Counted from the stretch's first letter, positions 10,446 to 18,469 are shown. The stretch is 34,355 bases of DNA from Tritrichomonas foetus (GCA_001839685.1 MLAK01000784.1:18403-52757), one strand, 5' to 3'. Notes: a model not told the origin generated them from the letters alone. Numbers and translations are program-made.

Positions 10446-10762
10446 TTAAACTGTCTATATAAATTTTAAATAAAAATAAATAAATCTAATTTCCACTTCC
10501 AATATTTTATGAGTAGAATAATTGGTTCATTCAATAGGATAATGATCACTTTGAATGTTTTACTCGTTGTGAAAACTCAAAAGAAATGAAACTCATTATG
10601 AAGAGATGAAAATCATTATGAAGAGATGAAAATCATTATGAAGAAATGAAAATCATTATGAAGAAATGAAAATCATTATGAAGAAATGATAATCACTTAT
10701 ATAGAATCTGCGTAAGAAAAATTTATTTTTATTAACAAACAATTTTCTCCTTTTCGCTTTTT
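10446..10762. other. Convergent spacer with minisatellite
   Basis: This spacer separates the convergent membrane-protein and SNARE genes. It contains TTAAA just after the first stop and a 20-bp tandem repeat. I see no gene in it. Confidence 0.7.
10581..10695. repeat. Minisatellite, 20-bp unit, about 5.7 copies
   Basis: The unit is AAGAAATGAAAATCATTATG repeated head to tail. The first copies differ by single bases and the last is partial. Confidence 0.95.
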
Positions 10763-11455
10763 CTAAATTGCAAAGAAGAGAAGAATAATCAATAAAATCG
10801 AGAGCCCAAATGCCAAACTTGTTGGCAGCTTTCCTTCATTCTCAAGGATGTTTTTTATCTTCGCTGTGACGCTTTTCATTGCTTCATCGGCACTTGTAAT
10901 GTTTTCATCCAGCTGAATAATTATTTCCTGCTGGTCATCGAATTCATGGCCAATCTCACGCGCTATCTGAAGCTGCATCGAAACAGATTCTTCAATCATG
11001 TTTATTTGCTCAGCGTGTTCTTCAAGGAGGCTGGATTGAGCATTTCCGTTATTTGGGTTGCCTTCGAAATTATTATTGTTATCGATAGTTGATTTTGATT
11101 CGAAGTTTGACTTGTATAAAACTTTTTGATTGTTTGATTGGTCTTTTATCTTTTCGTCAATCTCGTTGAGCTCATTTTCGGTATTTTGGACAAATGAGGT
11201 TCGATTATTCAATTCGAGCTCGCTCACTTGGAACTGCTCCGGATTGGCTCGGACGTGATCGATTGATTCTTTAATATCTTTCAGAAGGCCTCTAACTGCT
11301 GTAGATTCATTTGTCATTTGGGCGCCGAGTTTTTTGAATACGTCGATGTTAATGCCGCGGTGATCGTGAATCATATCATTTCTTGTGTCAATTAGTTCGT
11401 GAATATGTTCAATGTCCGTGAGGATTTCTTGCTTAATTAGATAGAAAGGATCCAT
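10763..11455 (-). CDS. Syntaxin-6-type Qc-SNARE
   Basis: This 230-residue tail-anchored protein has the full layout of the syntaxin 6/10/61 family. The N-terminus (MDPFYLIKQEI) matches the family's DPF-x-x-V/I-K start. Residues about 55-75 contain RGLLKDIKESIDHVRANPEQF, the counterpart of the syntaxin-6 N-terminal-domain segment ending in VEANPxKF. An Asn-rich linker lies around 120-140. The SNARE motif spans about 143-205, with the zero-layer Gln near residue 175 in the context IGHEFDDQ. A C-terminal membrane anchor covers about 210-230. Family members act in fusion at the trans-Golgi and endosomes, with the SNARE motif in the cytosol. The first ATG gives the family N-terminus, so the start is secure. 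No clear TCAYW initiator is seen upstream. Confidence 0.9.
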   Translation of the reverse strand: MDPFYLIKQEILTDIEHIHELIDTRNDMIHDHRGINIDVFKKLGAQMTNESTAVRGLLKDIKESIDHVRANPEQFQVSELELNNRTSFVQNTENELNEIDEKIKDQSNNQKVLYKSNFESKSTIDNNNNFEGNPNNGNAQSSLLEEHAEQINMIEESVSMQLQIAREIGHEFDDQQEIIIQLDENITSADEAMKSVTAKIKNILENEGKLPTSLAFGLSILLIILLFFAI

Positions 11456-12571
11456 AAAATATAATATAGTATATTTGACTATAGCCGAAAAATATTTGAC
11501 CTTTCAACCAATAATTCGATCAAATGCATTTTAAACTTTTAAAAGTACATCTTGATATAATTTCAATCATTTATGGTGCTTCATTGATTTATATTGATCA
11601 GAACTGAACCTTCTTCACATAAAAATCAGCATCTGATGATGAATTAATTTCAAATGAAAAATTTTTTAAACTTTTCTTTGGATTTCCATTGGTTTTTTTA
11701 ATCTATCATATCTTTGCTGAGGATTCATAAAATGAAATAGCGAATAAATTGAATTTTCCAATTAAACAAAATCTTTTCACTTTTATAGATTTTTTTTTGA
11801 TGGAAATAGTTACTCAATAATTTTGTTAACTTTTTTGTGGAGGCTCCGCCATTTCCTTTTGATAAAGAAATCGAAAAAAAAAATCTACACATTTATCAAC
11901 TTTGGTTGGTAATTAGATTTCTAACTTTCATTACATTAACACAAACAATGAATTGTGGCGCCTGGTTGCCACTTCGACGATGACAATATATATTTCCAAT
12001 ACGTTTGGCGGCATACTTCTTCTGGCACCTAAAGGAGGAATCACAGAGGGATTAGAATACGGATTTTTCGCCTTTCGTCGATTCTTTATGTGGTTGTAAT
12101 AATTTTAATTATGCATTTTGTGAATTGACTTCTTTAACGAAAAAAAATTATAGCATATTCCTCAATAATCCTCAAGAGTGGTCGCATCGTGATTCACTGT
12201 TAGAACTCATTCCATAGAAAGCTAATCGAATTGAAATTTTTGTTTAAACAGAATAATTTCTATGATTGTAATCATTTTGTGTAAATCTTTCTGAGTCTCA
12301 TCATTAGCAACGTATTTTCTATGCATAGGTACAACTTTTTGATTATAGCAATTGACAGAATTATGTGATGACCACAAAATTTATCAGATTGAATTGATAT
12401 GCCATGATTAATTGAATGATTTCTGGTAAGTCTTTTGAATGAGACATGACTTTGAAACTTTCATTCATGTTTACTCAAAATTAGTTGCGAACGACTTTTT
12501 GATTGCTACTTCCATTTTTAGATTGAAAGGAAAGCTCAGAAATGTTCAATGAAATTGAAAGCAGAGTATCA
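11456..12571. other. Divergent intergenic region with a GC-richer island
   Basis: This is the spacer between the SNARE gene and the first transporter copy. Most of it is AT-rich and featureless. A conspicuously less AT-rich patch lies at about 11950-12095. No tRNA or rRNA was recognised. Confidence 0.6.
11950..12095. other. GC-richer intergenic island, possible remnant or ncRNA
   Basis: This patch has several GC-rich words (GGCGCC, GGCGGC, TTCGACGA) in otherwise AT-rich spacer. On the minus strand two overlapping frames stay open for about 50 codons without a good ATG. One of them reads CQKKYAAKRIGNIYCHRRSG. It may be a fragment of a former gene or an RNA gene; neither is demonstrated. Confidence 0.3.
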
Positions 12572-12582
12572 TCACTTCATTA
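12572..12582 (+). promoter_or_regulatory. Inr-like initiator of transporter copy 1
   Basis: TCACTTCATTA contains two overlapping TCA(Y)(T) initiators, with +1 A at 12574 (33 nt before the ATG) or 12579. This is exactly where similarity with the other copy begins. Confidence 0.6.
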
Positions 12583-12606
12583 AAATATAAAAGAGACAAG
12601 AGCACA

Positions 12607-14163
12607 ATGCCAAGCTGCAATTGTAAATGTCCAAAATGTGAATGCACATGCTTAGATCCAATGTGGCGAAAATGTGGTGTCGATCCAGCCAAGCCAAAAG
12701 AGTACGGTTTGAAATTCCTTCTTGGTCTTCAACATCTTCTTGCTATGATGGGTTCAAATATCCTTGTTCCGCTTGTTACCGGTCTTTCGCCATCAATTGC
12801 GATGTTATCCGCAGGTCTTTGTACGATCGCTTTTCACATAATCACGCGCCACAAAGTTCCTTGTTTTCTTGGAAGTTCATTTGCATTTGTTACAGCTATG
12901 CAAACATTAAGAATACAAGGTGATGAAAAAGGATGGCCACGTCCAAAACAAATTGGAGCCCAGCAAGTTGCGTGTATAATGACTGGTGTTGTTTATTTCA
13001 TTATTTCAGTTATTGTTTACTTTGTTGGCCCAAATCGCGTTAAGAAGATTTTCCCACCCATTGTTATTGGTCCAGTTATCATGGTTATTGGTTTAACTCT
13101 TTCACCATCGGTTATTAATTCATATATTGTATCTAAATATACCCCAGATGCGAATGGAAATGTTGCCATCAAAGCTTACGTTGTTTGGATTATTGCTATT
13201 GCCACAGCTCTTCTCATCCTTGGTATGTCTACATTTGCACGTGGAATTTGGCAATGTTTCCCTGTTATTTTCGGAATTGTTGGTGGTTATATTGTTGCAG
13301 CTTGTTTCCAAGTTATTGATTATTCAAGCATCACAAATGCAGCATGGATTTTATTTGAACCAGATAACTTCCTTTCTACATTTGAATTCTATAAGTATTT
13401 GAATTGGGACTGGAACAGCATTGCCATGATGTGTCCAATTGCCATTGTTACATTTATGGAACATCTTGGTGATATCACAACGAATGGAGCAGTTGTTGGA
13501 AAGAATTTCTTTGAAGATCCAGGACTTCATATGACACTTGGAGGTGATGCTGTTGCACTTGTTATTGCAGGTCTTCTTGGAGGTCCAGCTATTACGACAT
13601 ATGGTGAAAATTGTGGAGTTCTTGCAATTACAAAGAATTATAATCCAAACATTTTATTAATTGGTGCATGCATTGCTGTTGTTTTAGGTATTATTTCTAA
13701 ATTTGGAGGTGTTATTACATCTATTCCAGGACCAGTTATTGGTGGTGCATCCATGATTATGTTTGGAGTTATTGCTACAATGGGTATGAAAGTTTTAATT
13801 ATTAATCAAGTCAACATTACAAAAACTAAGAATATGATGATTGCAGCATTAATTTTAGTTATTGGTCTTGGATTTTCCGGAGGAGGAGTTGTTATTAACA
13901 TTGAAGGCATCAATATTTCACCACTTGCCCTTTGTACACTTGTTGGAATTCTTCTCAATTTAATTCTTCCAGAAGGAAAAGATGATACACCAATTGTCCA
14001 AGAAGAAGAAAAGAAAGAAGCCGAAGAAGGATCATCAGAATTAGACAATATTGAAAATGATTATCATGATGAATCCTCCTCATCCTCCTCAAGCAGCACT
14101 ACAGCATCCTCCTCATCCTCAACAACAGCATCATCTGCAACAACCTCCAAATCTGAAGTGTAA
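12607..14163 (+). CDS. NCS2-family nucleobase transporter (uracil/xanthine permease family), copy 1
   Basis: This 518-residue polytopic membrane protein imports nucleobases, by family. TM1 carries GLQHLLAMMGSNILVPLVTG. The TM3 motif is FLGSSFAF. The TM8-TM10 core holds FMEHLGD with Glu285, FFEDPGLH, and GENCGVLAITK with Glu334 matching the NxGxxxxT(R/K/G) signature. Glu285 and Glu334 are 49 residues apart, as are substrate-binding Glu241 and Glu290 of bacterial UraA, which favours a uracil-type site. The exact substrate is inferred. Unusual ends: the first 24 residues hold seven Cys (CNCKCPKCECTC plus Cys23), and the last 30 or so are almost all Ser/Thr after an acidic stretch. The gene is the convergent twin of 16878-18434. 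The stop codon context GTGTAAGT resembles a 5' splice site, probably by chance. Confidence 0.93.
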   Translation: MPSCNCKCPKCECTCLDPMWRKCGVDPAKPKEYGLKFLLGLQHLLAMMGSNILVPLVTGLSPSIAMLSAGLCTIAFHIITRHKVPCFLGSSFAFVTAMQTLRIQGDEKGWPRPKQIGAQQVACIMTGVVYFIISVIVYFVGPNRVKKIFPPIVIGPVIMVIGLTLSPSVINSYIVSKYTPDANGNVAIKAYVVWIIAIATALLILGMSTFARGIWQCFPVIFGIVGGYIVAACFQVIDYSSITNAAWILFEPDNFLSTFEFYKYLNWDWNSIAMMCPIAIVTFMEHLGDITTNGAVVGKNFFEDPGLHMTLGGDAVALVIAGLLGGPAITTYGENCGVLAITKNYNPNILLIGACIAVVLGIISKFGGVITSIPGPVIGGASMIMFGVIATMGMKVLIINQVNITKTKNMMIAALILVIGLGFSGGGVVINIEGINISPLALCTLVGILLNLILPEGKDDTPIVQEEEKKEAEEGSSELDNIENDYHDESSSSSSSSTTASSSSSTTASSATTSKSEV

Positions 14164-14474
14164 GTATAATTGATTTCATTATATATTTATATTAACTAAA
14201 GAATTTAGAAAAATTTTGTTAATTCTTTGAATTTGTTTCTCAATCATATAATCGGAATATTGAAGCTTCAAATGTCTCAGCTAGACTGGCCTTTCTACTC
14301 CTTCTTCATCAACACCAAAAGATCAACATATACAAAATGATTTCATTCATTAAAATGTGTGAATTTGAAACTTCCTCAACTTTTAAAGTCATTTTCCTCT
14401 TACATATTGATAACATATCATATTACATGAAAAAATATGGAAAGTCGTAAAAAAATGACTGAAAAATAAAATTG

Positions 14475-14491
14475 TGTGCTAAAATAGCACA
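14475..14491. other. Perfect 7-bp hairpin
   Basis: TGTGCTA and TAGCACA flank a 3-nt AAA loop. It lies between the transporter stop and the SR gene. The role is unknown. Confidence 0.6.
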
Positions 14492-14573
14492 GTTTCATAT
14501 GATATTGGATTTATTTATAATGCTTTGATAGTTGCGGAAATCAACGCGATTCATTTTTTTAAAGCGCGTGGTG

Positions 14574-14620
14574 ATGGATAATCGCTATACTGAGACTATA
14601 GTTGTGCTGCATTTATCCAT
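14574..14620. other. Inverted repeat upstream of the SR gene
   Basis: ATGGATAA (14574-14581) pairs with TTATCCAT (14613-14620), and an inner CTATA/TATAG pair lies in the loop. It sits in a locally GC-richer patch about 110 bp before the SR start codon. It could be a promoter element or part of an RNA. Confidence 0.4.
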
Positions 14621-14678
14621 GAACAACAGCGAGTTCGTAGCGGCCGTTTATTTGATTACTTTATTTTAATTGGCCTTT

Positions 14679-14684
14679 TCACTT
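14679..14684 (+). promoter_or_regulatory. Inr-like initiator of the SR gene
   Basis: TCACTT fits TCA(+1)Y(T/A), with +1 A at 14681, 47 nt upstream of the ATG at 14728. Confidence 0.4.
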
Positions 14685-14727
14685 TGATATTTCTATACTA
14701 TTCCGTGTGAAAAGTGTCAACATTAAA

Positions 14728-15483
14728 ATGTCGAGAGTATCAAACGATACATCAAAACGAGATCGCTTCTATTCATGGCGAGAACGAATTGTATTTGTAT
14801 CGAACATACCATTTCATTACAAAGCTCAGGACGTGATGTTGATGCTTCGTCAATTTGGTCGATGCTTCCGAGTAGATCTGGCACGAAACGCAAATGGGAA
14901 ATCGAGAGGGTTCGCATTCATCGAATTCGAAAATCGCGACAATGCAGCCCTAGCTCAAGAATACCTCGACGGTGCCGAAATCGACGATCGATTTCTCCGA
15001 GCAGAAATTTCGGCAAATCCACCTGACGAATTAATCGAGATGTAGTTTTAGTTTTCTAATTCCAGTTATCGAGCGACGGCAAAAGAAAGAGCGGCAGCAG
15101 ATCGCCAAGAATCGCGAGATGGCCCACCGCCCCCAAGAACCTTCAGACGACCACCCAAAGAAGATCAAAGTCAAAACAACGATAGTAAAAGCGGCAGAAA
15201 TCACGATAAAAACCACGATCGAAATAATGATAGAAATAGCGATAGAAAAGTCGAAAAGAGAAACAAAAGGGAAAGAACTGACAGAAAGGACAAACGCGAC
15301 AAGTCCCGCTCATATTCGGCCAAAGAATCAGATTATTCGGATTATTACGGATATTCTGATTATTCAGGTTATTCAGACTATTCGGACTATTCAGACTCCT
15401 ACAGCTATTCTGATGGGTACAGCGGAAGTTACAGCAGTAGTGGAAGCTCAAGCGGCAGCCAATCTGGATCAGAATCACATTAA
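14728..15483 (+). CDS. RRM / SR-type RNA-binding protein, split by a 24-nt intron
   Basis: Exon 1 (14728-15041) encodes an RRM at residues about 20-95, with RNP2 IVFVSN at 21-26 and RNP1 RGFAFIEF at 60-67. It is then closed by TAG at 15043. Removing 15042-15065 restores the frame, and exon 2 (15066-15483) stays open to TAA, giving 243 residues. Exon 2 encodes a basic linker with PPPP and RTFRRPP, a mixed-charge Arg/Asp/Lys/Asn tract at about 144-184 (NHDKNHDRNNDRNSDRK), and a tail of Tyr-Ser, Asp-Tyr-Ser and Gly-Ser repeats at about 193-243. This layout resembles SR splicing factors and U1-70K-like proteins, which act in pre-mRNA splicing. ATG 14728 was chosen because the frame upstream begins at GTG. 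The gene lies between the two inverted transporter arms. Without splicing only a 105-residue RRM protein would be made. Confidence 0.85.
15042..15065 (+). other. Candidate 24-nt spliceosomal intron
   Basis: The segment runs from GTAGTT to TTCTAATTCCAG. It has GT...AG ends, a CTAAT branch-like motif five bases before CAG, and two in-frame TAG stops. Downstream coding continues in the same phase with no further stop for 138 codons. Trichomonads are known to have very short introns whose branch motif abuts the 3' splice site. Confidence 0.8.
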
Positions 15484-15731
15484 GTTCAATTTTAATTCAT
15501 TTGTGACGAACTTATAATGATGGAAATAAAATAAAGAGCAAAAGCAAATTGGAAAACTGCAGGAAATGAAAAAAACAAAGCTATTATAGTTCTATAAACA
15601 GTAAATCTAAAAATATCAAGAAATGTCGAAATGTGATTGTTGTGTGAAGGGAAAATATATTTGACATTGTAGATTTTCATTAACCTAAAGGTATAAGTTG
15701 TTATGGAATTTTTATGAATTTTCATGAATAA

Positions 15732-15751
15732 AAATCATATCGATATGATTT
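15732..15751. other. Perfect 20-bp palindrome
   Basis: AAATCATATC followed by its exact reverse complement GATATGATTT, with no central spacer. Half of it recurs inverted at 15844-15862. Confidence 0.8.
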
Positions 15752-15862
15752 AGTCTAATGATTTAATCTATGACATAGGATTTAGGTTAAGAATGGCATT
15801 TAGCTCTTGATTTCATTTGATTCTACATTGAAACGAATAACGAAGACTAAATCATATCGATA
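15738..15862. repeat. 19-bp perfect inverted repeat pair
   Basis: TATCGATATGATTTAGTCT at 15738-15756 is the exact reverse complement of 15844-15862. The arms are separated by 87 bp. Confidence 0.85.
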
Positions 15863-16466
15863 AAATGGAAATATTGGAAATAGTGTAAAGGTCTCATTTC
15901 GTTTAATTCAAATGTGAAACTAACTTAAATGTATCCAAAGAGAATAATATTGCAAATATCATAAAAACGATTAAAAATCTTATATTTGGTTTAATTAAGC
16001 CACAAAAGTCGGATAACTCTCTTCTTTGATGAAATTATCTCAGAAATATGTGAAATAGGTAAAATTTAATTCCCTTCCTTTTGTATGATGCATTCTAAAT
16101 GAATTATTGATAGCTGAAATATCGACTATTATGTTGTTGGTTTTGGATGCTAAACTTATTTTCGTACGATTTACAACTGTGAGAGAGAATTGAGATGAAA
16201 TCGCATGAATTTACTAATTATTAAAATCTTAATCCAATGTGAATCCAATGTGGTTTTCATACTTTACTGTCATTATTTTATAGCGAGGAATCTTATATAT
16301 CATGTGGTGTTGTCATCTTTACAGTATTAAATATTAGCATGATGTAGAATATCGAATTTGTGACAGAGACTAATAAAATTTTAAATTTAAAAAATGAAAA
16401 GGAAAAAAAAAAAAAATATTACAAACAAAATAGTGATTACTTTGCTCAGAAATATATTAAGTAATC

Positions 16467-16560
16467 CCTTAATAATGAAATCTCCTGATAATGAAATCTC
16501 TATAGCTATATTTCTATAACTATATCACTATAACCACATCTCTATAACTATATCATTTTA
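16467..16560. repeat. Short imperfect tandem repeats
   Basis: Two copies of a TAATGAAATCTC-containing 16-bp unit are followed by several CTATAACTATATC-like units with one or two mismatches each. Confidence 0.6.
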
Positions 16561-16877
16561 TTCCTGATCTTAACTGGGATCGAGTAAACAGCAAAATCAA
16601 AATTCCATATTTTACAATAGAATGAGAATTTCTGACCAATGACTCATAATCCTAGTTGAAATATCGGAATCTATAAAATTAAGAATAAAGAAATATAAAA
16701 AATTGTATAAATAAATTTAAAGAGTATCCTAAAATGAAAAACTCCAGTATTCTTAATTTTGTAGAATAGAATAAAAACAAAACTAGAATAATTGGAACAT
16801 AATCAAGAAAGAAAATATAAAAATTAAAAAGGTATCGACTTAATCTCTTTAAAAATCATATAAAAATAGTAATATGC

Positions 16878-18434
16878 TTACACTTCAGATTTGGAGGTTG
16901 TTGCAGATGATGCTGTTGTTGAGGATGAGGAGGATGCTGTAGTGCTGCTTGAGGAGGATGAGGAGGATTCATCATGATAATCATTTTCAATATTGTCTAA
17001 TTCTGATGATCCTTCTTCGGCTTCTTTCTTTTCTTCTTCTTGGACAATTGGTGTATCATCTTTTCCTTCTGGAAGAATTAAATTGAGAAGAATTCCAACA
17101 AGTGTACAAAGGGCAAGTGGTGAAATATTGATGCCTTCAATGTTAATAACAACTCCTCCTCCGGAAAATCCAAGACCAATAACTAAAATTAATGCTGCAA
17201 TCATCATATTCTTAGTTTTTGTAATGTTGACTTGATTAATAATTAAAACTTTCATACCCATTGTAGCAATAACTCCAAACATAATCATGGATGCACCACC
17301 AATAACTGGTCCTGGAATAGATGTAATAACACCTCCAAATTTAGAAATAATACCTAAAACAACAGCAATGCATGCACCAATTAATAAAATGTTTGGATTA
17401 TAATTCTTTGTAATTGCAAGAACTCCACAATTTTCACCATATGTCGTAATAGCTGGACCTCCAAGAAGACCTGCAATAACAAGTGCAACAGCATCACCTC
17501 CAAGTGTCATATGAAGTCCTGGATCTTCAAAGAAATTCTTTCCAACAACTGCTCCATTCGTTGTGATATCACCAAGATGTTCCATAAATGTAACAATGGC
17601 AATTGGACACATCATGGCAATGCTGTTCCAGTCCCAATTCAAATACTTATAGAATTCAAATGTAGAAAGGAAGTTATCTGGTTCAAATAAAATCCATGCT
17701 GCATTTGTGATGCTTGAATAATCAATAACTTGGAAACAAGCTGCAACAATATAACCACCAACAATTCCGAAAATAACAGGGAAACATTGCCAAATTCCAC
17801 GTGCAAATGTAGACATACCAAGGATGAGAAGAGCTGTGGCAATAGCAATAATCCAAACAACGTAAGCTTTGATGGCAACATTTCCATTCGCATCTGGGGT
17901 ATATTTAGATACAATATATGAATTAATAACCGATGGTGAAAGAGTTAAACCAATAACCATGATAACTGGACCAATAACAATGGGTGGGAAAATCTTCTTA
18001 ACGCGATTTGGGCCAACAAAGTAAACAATAACTGAAATAATGAAATAAACAACACCAGTCATTATACACGCAACTTGCTGGGCTCCAATTTGTTTTGGAC
18101 GTGGCCATCCTTTTTCATCACCTTGTATTCTTAATGTTTGCATAGCTGTAACAAATGCAAATGAACTTCCAAGAAAACAAGGAACTTTGTGGCGCGTGAT
18201 TATGTGAAAAGCGATCGTACAAAGACCTGCGGATAACATCGCAATTGATGGCGAAAGACCGGTAACAAGCGGAACAAGGATATTTGAACCCATCATAGCA
18301 AGAAGATGTTGAAGACCAAGAAGGAATTTCAAACCGTACTCTTTTGGCTTGGCTGGATCGACACCACATTTTCGCCACATTGGATCTAAGCATGTGCATT
18401 CACATTTTGGACATTTACAATTGCAGCTTGGCAT
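16878..18434 (-). CDS. NCS2-family nucleobase transporter, copy 2 (identical protein)
   Basis: This protein is identical over all 518 residues to the one encoded at 12607-14163. It therefore has the same Cys-rich N-terminus, the same UraA-like Glu285/Glu334 pair and the same Ser/Thr-rich tail. The frame is open further upstream to an ATG at 18485, which would add 17 residues (MNRSKLTSLKYKRDKST). That extension crosses the initiator and lies outside the shared block, so the ATG at 18434 is preferred. It is transcribed toward copy 1 and the SR gene. Different upstream sequences beyond the initiator suggest the copies could be regulated separately, while their products should be interchangeable. 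Confidence 0.93.
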   Translation of the reverse strand: MPSCNCKCPKCECTCLDPMWRKCGVDPAKPKEYGLKFLLGLQHLLAMMGSNILVPLVTGLSPSIAMLSAGLCTIAFHIITRHKVPCFLGSSFAFVTAMQTLRIQGDEKGWPRPKQIGAQQVACIMTGVVYFIISVIVYFVGPNRVKKIFPPIVIGPVIMVIGLTLSPSVINSYIVSKYTPDANGNVAIKAYVVWIIAIATALLILGMSTFARGIWQCFPVIFGIVGGYIVAACFQVIDYSSITNAAWILFEPDNFLSTFEFYKYLNWDWNSIAMMCPIAIVTFMEHLGDITTNGAVVGKNFFEDPGLHMTLGGDAVALVIAGLLGGPAITTYGENCGVLAITKNYNPNILLIGACIAVVLGIISKFGGVITSIPGPVIGGASMIMFGVIATMGMKVLIINQVNITKTKNMMIAALILVIGLGFSGGGVVINIEGINISPLALCTLVGILLNLILPEGKDDTPIVQEEEKKEAEEGSSELDNIENDYHDESSSSSSSSTTASSSSSTTASSATTSKSEV

Positions 18435-18458
18435 TGTGCTCTTGTCTCTTTTATATTT

Positions 18459-18469
18459 TAATGAAGTGA
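18459..18469 (-). promoter_or_regulatory. Inr-like initiator of transporter copy 2
   Basis: TCACTTCATTA on the minus strand, with +1 A at 18467, 33 nt before the ATG, the same spacing as in copy 1. The sequence upstream differs fully from copy 1. Confidence 0.6.

Larger units (their letters stand above)
12572..14164 (+). repeat. Inverted repeat, left arm (transporter copy 1, Inr to stop)
   Basis: This 1,593-bp arm corresponds to 18469-16877 on the opposite strand. There are no indels and no difference in any stretch I compared. Outside the arm the two loci share no appreciable similarity. Confidence 0.9.
14165..14727. other. Spacer upstream of the SR gene, with hairpins
   Basis: This spacer lies between transporter copy 1 and the SR gene. 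It diverges completely from the sequence downstream of copy 2. It contains a 7-bp hairpin at 14475-14491 and a less AT-rich stretch at about 14540-14650 with nested inverted repeats. I see no gene. Confidence 0.6.
15484..16876. other. Convergent spacer between SR gene and transporter copy 2
   Basis: This 1.4-kb AT-rich region has no convincing gene. It holds a 20-bp palindrome with a distal 19-bp inverted match (15732-15862), an A-rich run near 16395-16415, and short imperfect tandem repeats at about 16467-16560. Confidence 0.7.
16877..18469 (-). repeat. Inverted repeat, right arm (transporter copy 2, Inr to stop)
   Basis: This is the reverse-complement counterpart of 12572-14164, with the same length and no differences in the stretches compared. 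Similarity ends one base past the stop codon, apart from a few chance matches, and at the first T of TCACTTCATT. Confidence 0.9.

Noticed and set aside
12025..12060. ACAGAGGGATTAG resembling the U6 snRNA ACAGAGA...GATTAGC region
   Set aside because: The invariant AGC triad is absent (AGA instead), the spacing is short by one, and no U6-like 5' hairpin or 3' stem is visible.
12068..12080. CGCCTTTCGTC resembling U5 snRNA loop I
   Set aside because: It departs from the invariant GCCUUUYAY loop and no flanking stem is evident.
14160..14204. GTAAGT at the transporter stop followed by TTAACTAAAG, a possible 3' intron
   Set aside because: Copy 2 has GTAAGC and no matching 3' site, and the stop codon gives a complete NCS2 protein.
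15119..15517. 132-codon open frame overlapping the SR exon 2
   Set aside because: It is a shifted reading of the Arg/Asp-rich repeats (runs of Ile, Thr and Lys). The in-phase frame encodes a coherent SR tail.
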